From Sideroxydans sp. CL21 (GTDB lineage Bacteria > Pseudomonadota > Gammaproteobacteria > Burkholderiales > Gallionellaceae): DNA of 64,000 bases. Every line of letters begins with the position of its first letter. Position 1 is the first letter of the stretch. The stretch is taken from assembly GCF_902459525.1 (NCBI RefSeq), contig NZ_LR699166.1, positions 3,298,501-3,362,500 on the forward strand, written 5' to 3'. Both the position numbers and the translations under genes were made by a program. The notes beneath the pieces are model-generated. The model ran no database searches, was not told the DNA's origin, and saw only the letters and a program-made list of their open reading frames with translations. Shown in pieces: positions 44,976 to 55,377 of this stretch.

Positions 44976-45956
44976 ATGCATCGCGCCCTTGTATTCCCTT
45001 TCATTTGCGCGTTTCTCCCCAATCTTGCATATGCCGAAAATTCCGCTTTTGAAGCATGCTCCAGCATCGTGAACAAGATTGACCGCCTGAAGTGTTACGA
45101 CCAGGCCGCCGCCGCCAAGCCGCCAACCCGCAGCTACCTGACCCGGGCATGGGATCTGGATGGACAGGGGAATCCCGACACCAGCGGCATACGCCGCCTG
45201 GAACCCTATCGCAAGAACTATCTGTTGATGCGCCATACCTCGAACATCAACAGTTCGCCGAGCTCTCCTTCGCCCAATCATACGGTTCTGACACCTTACC
45301 CCTATCAGAATGAAGAGATTAAATTCCAGTACAGCGTCAAATCCGAGATAGGAAATTACCGCGATCTGGAATTTCTGGGTTTTAAGAACTTTCGAGTTTG
45401 GGGAGCATTCACCCAGCAATCGTTTTGGCAGGCGTTCAATGTGGGCGCATCCTCTCCTTTCCGCGACTCCAACTACGAACCCGAGCTAATCGGGACCTTC
45501 GGCACAGGCAACGCGCAAGGATGGAAATTGCTCAATCTCGGTTTATCGCACCAATCGAACGGTCGCGGCAATCCGGAATCGCGGAGCTGGAACCGTTTGT
45601 ATCTCCAGGGCGGCTGGGAATGGGATGATTTCTATATGACAGGACGGGGCTGGTGGCGCATCCCTGAAAATGCCTCCAAGGACGACAATCCGGACATGGT
45701 CAATTATATGGGGCGTGCCGAACTGGTCACTCATTGGTCGCCGGACCGCGACGATGAAGTCATTCTGCTGCTGCGCAGCAACCTCGATCCGCACGGGCAT
45801 AAGGGCTTCATGCAACTTGACTGGGCCAGCCCGTTCAAGCTCGGTCATTCTTCCCAGCTCAATCTGCAATTCACCAGCGGCTATGGAGACAGTCTGATCG
45901 ACTACAACCATTGGCAAACGACCCTCGGCATCGGCATCGTGTTCAAGGAATGGTAA
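44976..45956 (+). CDS. pldA: Outer-membrane phospholipase A
   Basis: From the ATG at 44976 the protein has 326 residues, a signal peptide ending in AYAEN and a 12-strand barrel pattern. The OMPLA catalytic triad is visible as H and S in LSHQSNGRGNPESRSWNR plus the asparagine that follows. Family members hydrolyse phospholipids in the outer leaflet after membrane damage. It starts 11 bases after lgt. Confidence 0.9.
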   Translation: MHRALVFPFICAFLPNLAYAENSAFEACSSIVNKIDRLKCYDQAAAAKPPTRSYLTRAWDLDGQGNPDTSGIRRLEPYRKNYLLMRHTSNINSSPSSPSPNHTVLTPYPYQNEEIKFQYSVKSEIGNYRDLEFLGFKNFRVWGAFTQQSFWQAFNVGASSPFRDSNYEPELIGTFGTGNAQGWKLLNLGLSHQSNGRGNPESRSWNRLYLQGGWEWDDFYMTGRGWWRIPENASKDDNPDMVNYMGRAELVTHWSPDRDDEVILLLRSNLDPHGHKGFMQLDWASPFKLGHSSQLNLQFTSGYGDSLIDYNHWQTTLGIGIVFKEW

Positions 45957-46030
45957 GGCGCCGCTGCGATTGACACTGCCATCCCCCGCCCCGATACTGC
46001 GCACATCGCGTTAATTTAAGGTTGTTTGCT

Positions 46031-47317
46031 TTGGACGATTTCTCGCCGGGCGTGCTGTTTATTGCCCTTCTGATTATCCTGATCTGCTCCGGGTTCTTTT
46101 CTGCATCCGAAACCAGCATGATGGCGATCAACCGCTACCGTCTGAACCACTTGGTGCGCAAAGGCAACAAAAGCGCAAAACTCACCGCAAAATTACTCGC
46201 GCAGACCGACAAACTGCTCGGCTCCATCCTGCTTGGCAATACCCTGCTCAATGTAGCGGCTGCCACATTGGCTGAAATCATCGTGTTGCGGCTGTTCGGA
46301 CATGACAACAGCACAGCGCTGCTGGTCGGTTCACTGACCATCACCTTTGCAATTCTGGTATTCAGCGAAATCATGCCCAAGGTCATTGCCGCCAGTCATG
46401 CAGAACGCGTGGCTTTGCCATCCAGCTATGCGCTGGCGCTCATTATCAAGTTGTTTTATCCGGTCGTATCCATTGCCACCGCCATGGTACGAGGCATGTT
46501 GTGGCTGCTACGTATCAAGGTGCAGACGGATCACAGCCACCACAAGATGAGCCTGGAAGAATTGCGCTCACTGGTACTGGATGCCGAAAATTTTCTGCCG
46601 CGCAAACACCAGAAGATGTTGCTCAATCTGGTCGATCTGGAACGTATCACCGTCAATGACGTCATGATTCCGCGCAACCAGATCGAGGCATTGAACGTCG
46701 ATGCAGCGCCGGAAGAATTGCGCCAGCAAATCATTACCTGCCATCATACGTTGCTACCGGTGTACTCCGAAATGCCCAGCAATGTAATCGGAATCCTGCA
46801 CATCAAACGGGTATTGCCCCTGCTGCTGGAAGAAGCGCTGGATACTACGCAATTGCGCGAGATACTCAACGATGCCTATTTCATCCCTTCCGACACGCCG
46901 TTGCTCAAGCAATTGCAGCAATTTCAGGAACGCCAGACCCGTTTGGGATTGGTAGTGGATGAGTACGGCGAGTTACTCGGCCTAGTGACGCTGGAGAACA
47001 TTCTGGAAGAAATTGTGGGCGATTTCACGACGCAATCTCCATCCCAGACCGGAAAATTCCTGCGCCAGGACGATGGCAGCCTGCTACTCGAAGGCAGCAG
47101 CAGCCTGCGCGAATTGAATCGCAAACTGGGCCTGCATCTGCCTTTGGGCGAGGCAAAAACACTCAACGGCCTGATTCTGGAACATCTGGAAGACATCCCG
47201 GAAGCAGGTACCAGTTTGAAGATCGGCAACTATCCGATCGAGATTATTCAGACCCAGGATCGTGCCGTCAAAGTCGCGCGCATTTTCCCGGTACAACCCA
47301 ACAAACCAAGCAGTTAG
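46031..47317 (+). CDS. CNNM/CorC-type membrane protein with CBS domains
   Basis: I choose the TTG at 46031, which is about ten bases after AAGG; a TTG at 46022 is too close to it. The protein has an N-terminal CNNM domain with four helices (GFFSASETSMMAINRYRLNHLV), a CBS pair (VMIPRNQIEAL, LVVDEYGELLGLVTLENILEEIVGD) and a C-terminal CorC/HlyC domain. Relatives are linked to magnesium or cobalt efflux. It is about 428 residues, the normal length. Confidence 0.9.
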   Translation: MDDFSPGVLFIALLIILICSGFFSASETSMMAINRYRLNHLVRKGNKSAKLTAKLLAQTDKLLGSILLGNTLLNVAAATLAEIIVLRLFGHDNSTALLVGSLTITFAILVFSEIMPKVIAASHAERVALPSSYALALIIKLFYPVVSIATAMVRGMLWLLRIKVQTDHSHHKMSLEELRSLVLDAENFLPRKHQKMLLNLVDLERITVNDVMIPRNQIEALNVDAAPEELRQQIITCHHTLLPVYSEMPSNVIGILHIKRVLPLLLEEALDTTQLREILNDAYFIPSDTPLLKQLQQFQERQTRLGLVVDEYGELLGLVTLENILEEIVGDFTTQSPSQTGKFLRQDDGSLLLEGSSSLRELNRKLGLHLPLGEAKTLNGLILEHLEDIPEAGTSLKIGNYPIEIIQTQDRAVKVARIFPVQPNKPSS

Positions 47318-47440
47318 CCGCTTTACAAAGAATAGAAAGCCGTGCATCATTCAAAAATCCTTTAAAATCTGGCGTGTCTGTGCTGGTTTTGATAATTAAC
47401 GGGAAGTTTCCCTGGACCGCATTTGAATCGAGGTAACCGG

Positions 47441-48658
47441 ATGGCTGTCGACAAGTCTGCAAAAACCAAAGAAATTCAATATAGCTGGGAAGGCAAGGAT
47501 AAAGCCGGCAAGATAGTCAAAGGCGACATTCGCGGTGCCGGCGAAGCCAGTGTATCCGCGCACTTGCGCCGCCAAGGCATCACCGTCACCAAAATCAAAA
47601 AAAGTGCATCGGGCAGGGGCAAAGTCACGGAAAAAGATATCACTCTTTTTACCCGGCAACTCGCCACCATGCTGAAATCCGGAGTACCGCTGCTCCAAGC
47701 CTTTGACATCGTCGGCAAAGGTCATGACAACCCCGCAGTTTCGCGCTTGCTGTTCGACATCAAGACCGATGTGGAGACCGGAAGCAGCCTGGAACAATCT
47801 TTCCGCAAGTTCCCGCTGTATTTCGACGACCTGTATTGCAATCTGCTCGGGGCGGGCGAAGCTGCGGGTATTCTGGACAGCCTGCTGGATCGTCTGGCAA
47901 CCTATAAGGAAAAGATTCTTGCCATCAAGAGCAAGATAAAATCCGCGTTGTTCTACCCGATCTCCATCATTGTCATCGCCTTTGTCATTACCGCTGTCAT
48001 CATGATCTTCGTGATCCCGGCGTTCAAACAGTTATTTTCCAGCTTCGGTGCCGATTTGCCCGGCCCCACTCTGGTGGTCATGGCCATTTCCGATTTCTTC
48101 GTGGCATGGTGGTGGGCGATTTTCGCCATCATCGGGGGCAGTGTGTACGGTTTCTTTTACGCCTGGAAGCGCAACAAGACCATGCAACGACGCATGGATC
48201 AACTGATGCTAAAAATCCCCGTTCTCGGACCTATTGTACGTAAAGCCTCCATCGCGCGCTGGTCTCGCACCCTGGCCACCATGTTCGCGGCAGGCGTTCC
48301 ACTGGTGGAAGCCTTCGATTCAGTGGCGGGCGCTGCCGGTAATGTTGTTTATTACGATGCGACCAAGGCCATTCAGCGCGAAGTGACTTCGGGTACCAGC
48401 CTGACCGTCGCCATGCAGAATACCGATGTTTTTCCCAGCATGGTATTGCAAATGGTCGCCATCGGCGAAGAGTCCGGCGCGCTGGATAGCATGTTGAGTA
48501 AGGTTGCCGACTTTTTTGAAGCCGAAGTGGACGATGCGGTGGAAGCTCTATCGAGCCTGATGGAGCCGGTAATTATGGTGGTGTTGGGTACGCTCATCGG
48601 CGGCTTGGTGATCGCGATGTACCTGCCGATCTTCAAAATGGGTCAGGCCGTCGGCTAA
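47441..48658 (+). CDS. pilC: Type IV pilus inner-membrane platform protein PilC
   Basis: The 405-residue protein starts at ATG 47441 and has two GSPII_F domains, each with the pattern TRQLATMLKSGVPLLQAFD or SRTLATMFAAGVPLVEAFD, and three helices (near residues 170, 220 and 375). It recruits the assembly ATPase. PilB, often just upstream, is not here. A terminator separates it from pilD. Confidence 0.95.
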   Translation: MAVDKSAKTKEIQYSWEGKDKAGKIVKGDIRGAGEASVSAHLRRQGITVTKIKKSASGRGKVTEKDITLFTRQLATMLKSGVPLLQAFDIVGKGHDNPAVSRLLFDIKTDVETGSSLEQSFRKFPLYFDDLYCNLLGAGEAAGILDSLLDRLATYKEKILAIKSKIKSALFYPISIIVIAFVITAVIMIFVIPAFKQLFSSFGADLPGPTLVVMAISDFFVAWWWAIFAIIGGSVYGFFYAWKRNKTMQRRMDQLMLKIPVLGPIVRKASIARWSRTLATMFAAGVPLVEAFDSVAGAAGNVVYYDATKAIQREVTSGTSLTVAMQNTDVFPSMVLQMVAIGEESGALDSMLSKVADFFEAEVDDAVEALSSLMEPVIMVVLGTLIGGLVIAMYLPIFKMGQAVG

Positions 48659-48675
48659 TCGACCGGTTCGCAAAC

Positions 48676-48703
48676 AGGCGCGGCGATGACCGCGCCTTTT
48701 TTA
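48676..48703 (+). terminator. Rho-independent terminator between pilC and pilD
   Basis: A stem GGCGCGG / CCGCGCC with a six-base loop is followed by six T residues, 18 bases after the pilC stop codon. pilD then probably has its own promoter or depends on readthrough. Confidence 0.88.
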
Positions 48704-48720
48704 TATGCCAAGGTGATTCG

Positions 48721-49581
48721 ATGCTGCTTCTGTTGCAAACCTCCCCCCTGATTTTTTCCCTATTCGCCGGAATTATCGGGCTGGTTGTCGGTAGTTTTCT
48801 CAATGTCGTCATCCATCGCCTGCCCAAAATGATGGAACGCGAATGGCATAAACAATGCGCAGAACTCAGCGGCAAAGCGCCGGAAGACTCCCCCAAATAC
48901 AATCTGTTGGTGCCGCGATCCGCCTGTCCGCTTTGCGGCCACGCCATTACCGCCGCAGAGAACATTCCCGTACTCAGCTATCTCTTTCAGCGCGGCAAAT
49001 GCACCGGATGCGGAGCTGCAATATCTCCGCGCTATCCCCTGGTAGAGGCTACCAGCTGCATACTGAGTGCGTATGCTGCTTGGAATTTCGGCTTCGGATT
49101 CGCCGGACTTGCCGCGATTGTATTCATTTGGGCGCTGATTGCGCTTGCTTTCATCGACTTTGATACCCAGCTGCTGCCGGACGACATCACCCTACCATTG
49201 CTCTGGCTGGGTCTGCTGCTCAATCTCAACGGGACATTTACTTCCTTACCGAATGCGGTCATCGGCGCCATGGTTGGCTATCTTTCGTTGTGGAGCGTGT
49301 ACTGGGCATTCAAACTGACCACCGGCAAGGAAGGTATGGGCTTTGGCGATTTCAAATTGCTCGCCGCCATCGGTGCATGGTTGGGCTGGACCTTACTGCC
49401 GCTGGTCATCCTGCTGTCCTCGCTGGTCGGAGCCGTGGTCGGCATCTCACTCATCATTTTCACCAAGCGCGGCCGGAATATCCCGATCCCCTTTGGTCCC
49501 TATCTGGCAGGAGGAGGTTTGATTGCCCTGTTTTGGGGACAAACGCTGACACAGAATTATCTGCAACTTCTGGCGCCGTGA
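48721..49581 (+). CDS. pilD: Prepilin peptidase / N-methyltransferase PilD
   Basis: The 286-residue protein carries the four-cysteine domain CPLCGH ... CTGCG and the two aspartate motifs FIDFDTQLLPDD and GFGDFKLLAAIGAW of the aspartyl prepilin peptidase. It cuts and methylates pilins. It overlaps the coaE start by four bases. Confidence 0.96.
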   Translation: MLLLLQTSPLIFSLFAGIIGLVVGSFLNVVIHRLPKMMEREWHKQCAELSGKAPEDSPKYNLLVPRSACPLCGHAITAAENIPVLSYLFQRGKCTGCGAAISPRYPLVEATSCILSAYAAWNFGFGFAGLAAIVFIWALIALAFIDFDTQLLPDDITLPLLWLGLLLNLNGTFTSLPNAVIGAMVGYLSLWSVYWAFKLTTGKEGMGFGDFKLLAAIGAWLGWTLLPLVILLSSLVGAVVGISLIIFTKRGRNIPIPFGPYLAGGGLIALFWGQTLTQNYLQLLAP

Positions 49582-50189
49582 ACTATCTGGTTGGATTGAC
49601 AGGCGGAATCGGCAGCGGCAAAAGCACCGTCGCTGACATATTCGCCGCGCTAGGCGTACGCATCGTCGATACCGACGTCATTTCACACCAGTTGACGCAA
49701 ACTGGCGGGGCAGCCATTCCGGCATTACGCAACGCTTTCGGTGCAGATATCATCGATGCACAGGGCGCACTGAATCGCAGCAAAATGCGCGAAATTGTCT
49801 TTAATGACCCTGCCAAAAAAAAGCAGCTGGAAGCCATTCTGCACCCACTTATATTCGCCCAGACCAGGCAGCAAGCTGCATCCCCCACTGCAGCTCCCTA
49901 CACACTGGTTGTGGTTCCATTGCTGTTTGAAAGCGGGCGCTATGCCAACTGGTTGCAACGCGTGATTACCGTGGACTGCCCGGAAGAATCACAGATAGCC
50001 CGCACCATGCAACGCAGCAAACTGGACGAGTCTGCCGTGCGGGCCATCATGGCCCAGCAGATTAGCCGCGAGGAACGGCTGGCATTGTCCGACGAGATAA
50101 TCCTCAACAATGGCAGCCTGGGCGACCTGAAAATGCAGATTGTCGGAATGCACCGCCGTTTATCCGAATTGGCGACGGAAAGCGATTGA
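49578..50189 (+). CDS. coaE: Dephospho-CoA kinase
   Basis: It starts at GTG 49578, overlapping the pilD stop (GTGA), and has 203 residues. Motifs are VGLTGGIGSGKSTV (P-loop), VDTDVISH and VVPLLFE, typical of CoaE, the last enzyme of coenzyme A synthesis. The long frame upstream is a shadow of pilD. Confidence 0.95.
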   Translation: MNYLVGLTGGIGSGKSTVADIFAALGVRIVDTDVISHQLTQTGGAAIPALRNAFGADIIDAQGALNRSKMREIVFNDPAKKKQLEAILHPLIFAQTRQQAASPTAAPYTLVVVPLLFESGRYANWLQRVITVDCPEESQIARTMQRSKLDESAVRAIMAQQISREERLALSDEIILNNGSLGDLKMQIVGMHRRLSELATESD

Positions 50190-50249
50190 CGGCATGCCGC
50201 ACTGGCTATATCTTTCGCAACCAATTAAACCCCTCCCCGCTAGCTGAAA

Positions 50250-51008
50250 GTGATCAACTACGAGTTCCCTCTCAATGAAAGAGTTCGCACCATGCTGCGT
50301 CTTGAGGACCTCTACTTTCGCATCGACCGGTTTATCGAAAGCGACAGAAGTACGGACCATCATGCTGCGCTGGGCGTCCTGTTCGAGATACTCGAAGTTG
50401 CCAGCCGCGCCGATCTCAAATCCGAACTGCTGCAAGAACTGGAGCGCCAAAAGAAAGCGTTAAACAACCTCCATAACAATCCCGAAATCCTGGAAGACGC
50501 ACTGGATGCGGTACTCGGCGAAATCGAAGGGGCCAGCTCAAGACTGCTAAGCATGGGTGGCAAGATCGGCCAGCATCTGCGCGACGATGAGTGGCTGATG
50601 GGTATCAAGCAACGCGCTTGCATCCCGGGCGGCGTCTGCGAATTCGATCTCCCCTCCTATCATTACTGGCAACATCAAAGCCCGGAACGCCGTCGCCAGA
50701 GTCTAGGCGTCTGGCTCGGTCCCCTCTTGCCATTACACGATGGGATTACCATTTTGCTCAAGCTGCTGCGTGAGAATGGCAAAGTGCACCACTTCACCGC
50801 CTTTCACGGCAGTTTCCAGCAAATGCAGGGGGGGCGTGTGGCGCAGATGTTACGCATTTCGCTCGATCCAGACCTGCCGTGCATTCCCGAGATCAGTGCC
50901 AATAAATACGCACTCAACATCCGCTTCGTCGAGGCCAAGTATGCCGCCAAGACCGCGCTCTACGATCAGGATGTTCCTTTTGATCTGACTTTCTGTTCAC
51001 TGCAATGA
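50250..51008 (+). CDS. zapD: Cell division protein ZapD
   Basis: The 252-residue protein starts at GTG 50250 and begins [21 protein letters not shown], the typical ZapD (YacF) start, followed by helical and beta regions ending near VPFDLTFC. It bundles FtsZ filaments. It lies between coaE and yacG, the usual order. Confidence 0.95.
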   Translation: MINYEFPLNERVRTMLRLEDLYFRIDRFIESDRSTDHHAALGVLFEILEVASRADLKSELLQELERQKKALNNLHNNPEILEDALDAVLGEIEGASSRLLSMGGKIGQHLRDDEWLMGIKQRACIPGGVCEFDLPSYHYWQHQSPERRRQSLGVWLGPLLPLHDGITILLKLLRENGKVHHFTAFHGSFQQMQGGRVAQMLRISLDPDLPCIPEISANKYALNIRFVEAKYAAKTALYDQDVPFDLTFCSLQ

Positions 51009-51190
51009 GCAAACCGCCTGTCGTCACTTGCCCGACTTGCGGCAAAGAGCATGTATGGGACACCAACAATCGTTTCCGCCCGTTCTGCAGCGAGCGCTGC
51101 AAACTCATCGATCTTGGCAAATGGGCAAACGAGGAATATCGCGTTGAACAACGCGAGCAGGAATTGCCTGATTCTGATCACCAAGCATGA
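51005..51190 (+). CDS. yacG: DNA gyrase inhibitor YacG
   Basis: The 61-residue zinc protein has [24 protein letters not shown] with four zinc-binding cysteines and [13 protein letters not shown]. It overlaps zapD by four bases, and its end overlaps the convergent Nudix-ThiE gene by 13 bases. Confidence 0.94.
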   Translation: MSKPPVVTCPTCGKEHVWDTNNRFRPFCSERCKLIDLGKWANEEYRVEQREQELPDSDHQA

Positions 51191-52128
51191 CGCAGCAAAG
51201 CAATTCCGTGAGCTCCGTGCTGCCACGCAGTCTGCATATCCTCCTTGTTCAAGCCACCCAAGGCATATACCGGAATCGTTGAACCTGCCGCCATTGCGGC
51301 GAACTTCTCCCAACCCAGATGCGGCGCTCCCGGATGGGATTTGGTCGGCAACACCGGACTCAGTAATGCAAAATCACAGCCTAACGTTTCAGCACGGCGT
51401 AATTCATCTGCACTGTGACAGGAAGCCGCACACCAATCGATTGCCGGGCGCGCCTTCAATTCCGCAAGCTGAATCGAAGTCAGTTGCACCCCATCCGCTC
51501 GCACCTCCTGTGCCAATGCCACATCGCCGCTGAGCAATACCTTCGCGCCGCACTTGTGTGCCAATGCCACTACGCGCAGTGCAAGCTCGCGCAATTCGCT
51601 ACGCGAGAGGTCTTTTTCGCGCAACTGAACCAGCCGCAGTCCCTTTTTCAACTTGGCTTGCAGGCTTGCCAGGAACGGCCCAACCCCCATCTCGGCGACA
51701 TTGCTGATGGCGTACAAAACCGGCAATTCAAGTGCGCGCAGAACGGGAGCGTTGGCGGGAAGGATGGGATCGACCAAAACCCAAGCCGGTTGTTGCCAGG
51801 AGAATTGCTGGCCTTCATGCGGATGCAACTCGCCGCTCCATGCCGTCGCGCGGAAAAAATTCAGACGCACTGTTGCGTGCGGATAAGTAAAGATGCGGGT
51901 AAGCCAGGGATAAGCGGTTTGGACGGTGATGCCGAGTTCTTCATGCAACTCCCGAACCAGTGCGGTGTATGGCGTCTCGCCCGGCTCGATCTTGCCGCCG
52001 GGAAATTCCCAGTAGCCAGCCCAGATTTTATCGGGAGGGCGTTGGGCGAGGAGAAAGGAGTTATCTGGCCGTTGCAATACAGCGGCGGAAACTTCAATGA
52101 TTTTGTTTTTTTCGGGTTGGGGGTTCAA
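51178..52128 (-). CDS. Nudix hydrolase fused to a ThiE-like domain
   Basis: The 316-residue protein has an N-terminal MutT-type domain with the Nudix box [24 protein letters not shown] and a C-terminal thiamine-phosphate-synthase-like barrel (about residues 140-316; [36 protein letters not shown]). The fusion is known in beta- and gammaproteobacteria. The Nudix part probably removes oxidised dGTP; the role of the ThiE part is unclear. Confidence 0.9.
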   Translation of the reverse strand: MNPQPEKNKIIEVSAAVLQRPDNSFLLAQRPPDKIWAGYWEFPGGKIEPGETPYTALVRELHEELGITVQTAYPWLTRIFTYPHATVRLNFFRATAWSGELHPHEGQQFSWQQPAWVLVDPILPANAPVLRALELPVLYAISNVAEMGVGPFLASLQAKLKKGLRLVQLREKDLSRSELRELALRVVALAHKCGAKVLLSGDVALAQEVRADGVQLTSIQLAELKARPAIDWCAASCHSADELRRAETLGCDFALLSPVLPTKSHPGAPHLGWEKFAAMAAGSTIPVYALGGLNKEDMQTAWQHGAHGIALLRHAW

Positions 52129-52227
52129 TGTGATCTTTCAAGCTTTCAGTTTTCCGACGGCTTGGGCCGTTCTTGGCAAGGACCATGGAAAGAACAGACT
52201 GTGATGCTCTCCACGAAAGGAGATAAA

Positions 52228-53082
52228 CTAATTCCTTCCGCACCAATCCCTGGCAAACTGCCCTGCCACCCTTCCACTTCTCGATCCCCTCATCAACGAC
52301 CACTGCAACGCCGCTGTTCGCACCTCATCAGTGAGTCCCTGCTTCCACCCATGATGAGCCAGCCAATGCTCGGCTACGGCCAGATATTCATCCTGTGCAA
52401 ACGGATAAAATGAAATCCACAAACCGAAACGCTCCGACAGCGACACCTTTTCCTCAACGCTTTCCGCCGGATGCACTTCATCACCCACATGTTTCGTAGC
52501 GAGGTTGTCCTGCATGTAGTCCGGCATCAAATGGCGACGGTTGGACGTGGCATAAATCAGCAGGTTGTCTGAGAAGGCCACCAGGTCCCCGTCCAGCGCA
52601 GCCTTGAGCGATTGGTAACCGGGTTCGGCATCATTGAAGGAGAGGTCGTCGCAGTAGAGGATGAAACGCTCGGCCCGGCCCTGTACCAGTCCGACGATGT
52701 GTGAAAGGTCTATCAGCCCCTGTTTGTCGATCTGGATCACGCGCAAACCTTGGTCGGCATATTCATTCAACAGGGCTTTGACCAGCGACGACTTGCCCGT
52801 GCCGCGGGCACCGGAAAGCAGGACGTTATTTGCCGTGCCGCCGCGGACGAATTGCAGCGTATTCTGCAGGATGCGTTGTTTCTGGTCGTCGATACCGAGC
52901 AAATCGGTGAGCGCGATGCGCTGAAAATTCGGAACGGGATGCAATGCGCGTTGCTGATGATCCCAACGAAACGCAGCGGCAGCTTGCCAGTCCGGTGATT
53001 GCAGCTGCGCGCCGGGCAGTACATTTTCCAGTCGTGCGAGCAAGCTTTCGGCGCGGGTGAGGAATTTGTCTAACTTGTCCAT
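52228..53082 (-). CDS. DUF815 AAA+-like ATPase
   Basis: The 284-residue protein has a P-loop SGARGTGKSSLVKALLNEY, Walker B FILYCDDLSF, and YATSNRRHLMPDYMQDN, the DUF815 pattern. The family consists of P-loop ATPases of unknown role, frequent next to argJ and the nudix gene in betaproteobacteria. It lies 37 bases downstream of argJ. Confidence 0.92.
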   Translation of the reverse strand: MDKLDKFLTRAESLLARLENVLPGAQLQSPDWQAAAAFRWDHQQRALHPVPNFQRIALTDLLGIDDQKQRILQNTLQFVRGGTANNVLLSGARGTGKSSLVKALLNEYADQGLRVIQIDKQGLIDLSHIVGLVQGRAERFILYCDDLSFNDAEPGYQSLKAALDGDLVAFSDNLLIYATSNRRHLMPDYMQDNLATKHVGDEVHPAESVEEKVSLSERFGLWISFYPFAQDEYLAVAEHWLAHHGWKQGLTDEVRTAALQWSLMRGSRSGRVAGQFARDWCGRN

Positions 53083-53119
53083 GGAACGTTGCTATCCTCT
53101 CCGCTGCCGAAACCGCGAT

Positions 53120-54337
53120 TCAACTTCTGTAGCTGGCGTTGATCTTTACGTAATCGTATGAAAAGTCGCATGTCCACAAGGTCGCATTCACCGCCCCGCG
53201 ATTGAGTACCACGCGAATTGTAATATCGCTCTGCAGCATCACACGCTGCCCGTCTTGCTCCTGATAGCTGCCCGCGCGTCCGCCATTCTCGGCCACCAGC
53301 ACGTCGTCCAAGTACAGCTTGAGTTTCTCTACATCAAGGTCACCCACCCCGGCATAACCAATCGCGGCAAGAATGCGCCCGAGATTTGGATCCGAGGCAA
53401 AGAATGCTGTCTTGACCAGTGGCGAATGCGCGATTGCATAGCCGATCTTCCTGCACTCGGCTTCATCGCGGCCAGCTTCGATTTTGATGGTGATGAACTT
53501 GGTCGCGCCTTCGCCGTCGCGCACGATGGCTTGCGCCAGCAGGGTTGCCACTTCCGTGACGACGGCTTGCATCGCCGCGCGGTTCGCGGCATCAACGAGG
53601 ACGCCACTCTTGCCGGTGGCGATCAGCATCAGCGCATCATTGGTGGAAGTGTCGCCATCCACTGTGATGCAGTTGAAGGAACGATTGGCTGCCTCGCTCA
53701 CCATCTGTTGCAGCAGCGGTTGGGCGATGGCCGCGTCCGTCGCGATATAACCCAGCATGGTCGCCATGTTGGGATGGATCATTCCTGAGCCTTTGGACAT
53801 GCCGGTGACAGTGACGGTCTTGCCGTTGATCTGCACTTGCTTCGACACAGCCTTGGCAACGATGTCGGTGGTCATGATGGCGTTTGCGGCATCGAACCAG
53901 TTATTGGCATTCAGGTTCGCCACGGCTTGCGGCATTCCGGCAACGATTTTGTCCACGGGCAGCGGTTCCATGATGACGCCCGTGGAATAGGGCAACACTT
54001 GCTCGGGCACACAGCCCAACAATTTTGCCAGCTCAGCGCAGGTAGTACGCGCAGTCGCCATACCCTGTTCGCCGGTTCCCGCATTGGCATTACCGGTGTT
54101 TACCACCAGCGCGCGTATTCCTTTGTTCGCGGCGAGATGTTGCTTCGCAAGTGTGACAGGCGCGGCGCAAAAACGGTTGGCGGTGAACACGCCCGCTACG
54201 GTCGCGCCTTCATCCAGTTTGATAACCAACAGATCCTTGCGGTCGGCGCGCTTGATGCCCGCTTCCGCAGTCCCCAAAGAAACGCCCGCGACGGGCAACA
54301 GTTGTGCCGCAACGGGCGCTGAGAGATTTACCGGCAT
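53120..54337 (-). CDS. argJ: Bifunctional ornithine acetyltransferase / N-acetylglutamate synthase
   Basis: The 405-residue protein has [20 protein letters not shown], where the precursor is cleaved before the threonine nucleophile in MATML, plus [12 protein letters not shown] and [14 protein letters not shown]. Length and motifs are those of ArgJ, which recycles acetyl groups in arginine synthesis. Confidence 0.96.
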   Translation of the reverse strand: MPVNLSAPVAAQLLPVAGVSLGTAEAGIKRADRKDLLVIKLDEGATVAGVFTANRFCAAPVTLAKQHLAANKGIRALVVNTGNANAGTGEQGMATARTTCAELAKLLGCVPEQVLPYSTGVIMEPLPVDKIVAGMPQAVANLNANNWFDAANAIMTTDIVAKAVSKQVQINGKTVTVTGMSKGSGMIHPNMATMLGYIATDAAIAQPLLQQMVSEAANRSFNCITVDGDTSTNDALMLIATGKSGVLVDAANRAAMQAVVTEVATLLAQAIVRDGEGATKFITIKIEAGRDEAECRKIGYAIAHSPLVKTAFFASDPNLGRILAAIGYAGVGDLDVEKLKLYLDDVLVAENGGRAGSYQEQDGQRVMLQSDITIRVVLNRGAVNATLWTCDFSYDYVKINASYRS

Positions 54338-54347
54338 TTAACTTCCT

Positions 54348-54845
54348 TTAGAAACGTCCTTTTGTCTTGTAGATGTAGTTGCTCATTTCGACAGTTTCGG
54401 TGTTCATACGGCGAACAATTCCATGCGTATGACGCACGATACCGCGCATCACGTAATAAACAATAGCGGGTTGTGTGTTCAGCAGGGCTTCAAATTTCGA
54501 GCGTTCCAACAGCAGCACCTGACAATCCGTTTTTGCCATCACGGTCGCACTGATCTGCGAAACATTGCCCCCGGCAAAAGTGATGATGCCGGCCAAGTCT
54601 CCCGGCTGCAGCAGGTGTAGGGTCGCTTGCTCTCCGCCCAGAGTTGCAGTCGCCTCCACCTCTCCGCTGGCCAGAACAATCAGGGAGTTCTTCAGACGCT
54701 CCTCGCCTGGGCGCAGCAGGGCTTCACCGCTTTTGAATTCCTTGACTTCGAACAGTCGTGCCAGTATCTCGATCTCGGCATCGCGCAATTCTTCCGTCAA
54801 CGTCGAATTGTTCAGTGTTTGCAAAACCAGATTGTGTGTCGGCAT
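54348..54845 (-). CDS. Cyclic nucleotide-binding domain protein
   Basis: From the ATG at 54845 the protein has 165 residues and a single CNB (CAP-type) domain with GEALLRPGEER, VLASGEVEATATLGGEQATLHLLQPGDLAG. There is no helix-turn-helix after it, so it is not a Crp-type regulator. It ends 10 bases before argJ and is on the same strand. Its partner is unknown. Confidence 0.85.
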   Translation of the reverse strand: MPTHNLVLQTLNNSTLTEELRDAEIEILARLFEVKEFKSGEALLRPGEERLKNSLIVLASGEVEATATLGGEQATLHLLQPGDLAGIITFAGGNVSQISATVMAKTDCQVLLLERSKFEALLNTQPAIVYYVMRGIVRHTHGIVRRMNTETVEMSNYIYKTKGRF

Positions 54846-55377
54846 TTTTAATTCTCCCAAAATTTGGTGTTCAGCTCAATTTTTCATGGCACTGCTGGTA
54901 TTGCCACGCAACGTCCATACCAGACTGATTATTTAATCTATTTAATAGTAAAAATTGCGCATACAAAATTTGTAGAACATGGCAATTGTGCTCAATATTC
55001 AGCGCATCAGCTTGCCAATTTAACACAACATTGCATTACATGAATATGAAGTAGCCTGATGTGCACGCACTTAGAGCTTACTTGCAAATAATATTACCCT
55101 CTGACGGCACCTTATGGAACGCTATTAATTTGTGCTGCTGGCAACAGCAACTTAATTTGCGTTGCATGTCCTGCACTTACAGTTATAGCGCCCACTGATG
55201 CATAAATATCTTCGACAGTTTTCGGCGCCTTAAATACAGGCATGTCTCAAAGTTGCACGTCATTCCGGAATTCCCCTTAAAATTTGCGTGGCGGCCATTT
55301 TTTAATCATTACCTGCCTCATCATGGCTTACAACAGTTAATTGTGCGCATTCATAGAACATAACTTATAACAATCTC
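54846..55377. other. AT-rich intergenic region without recognisable gene
   Basis: These 532 bases separate divergent transcripts (cyclic-nucleotide-binding gene to the left, CHASE kinase to the right). They are AT-rich with no frame that has a ribosome site and no strong hairpin. They presumably hold two promoters and perhaps a small RNA, but I see no firm signal. Confidence 0.5.
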
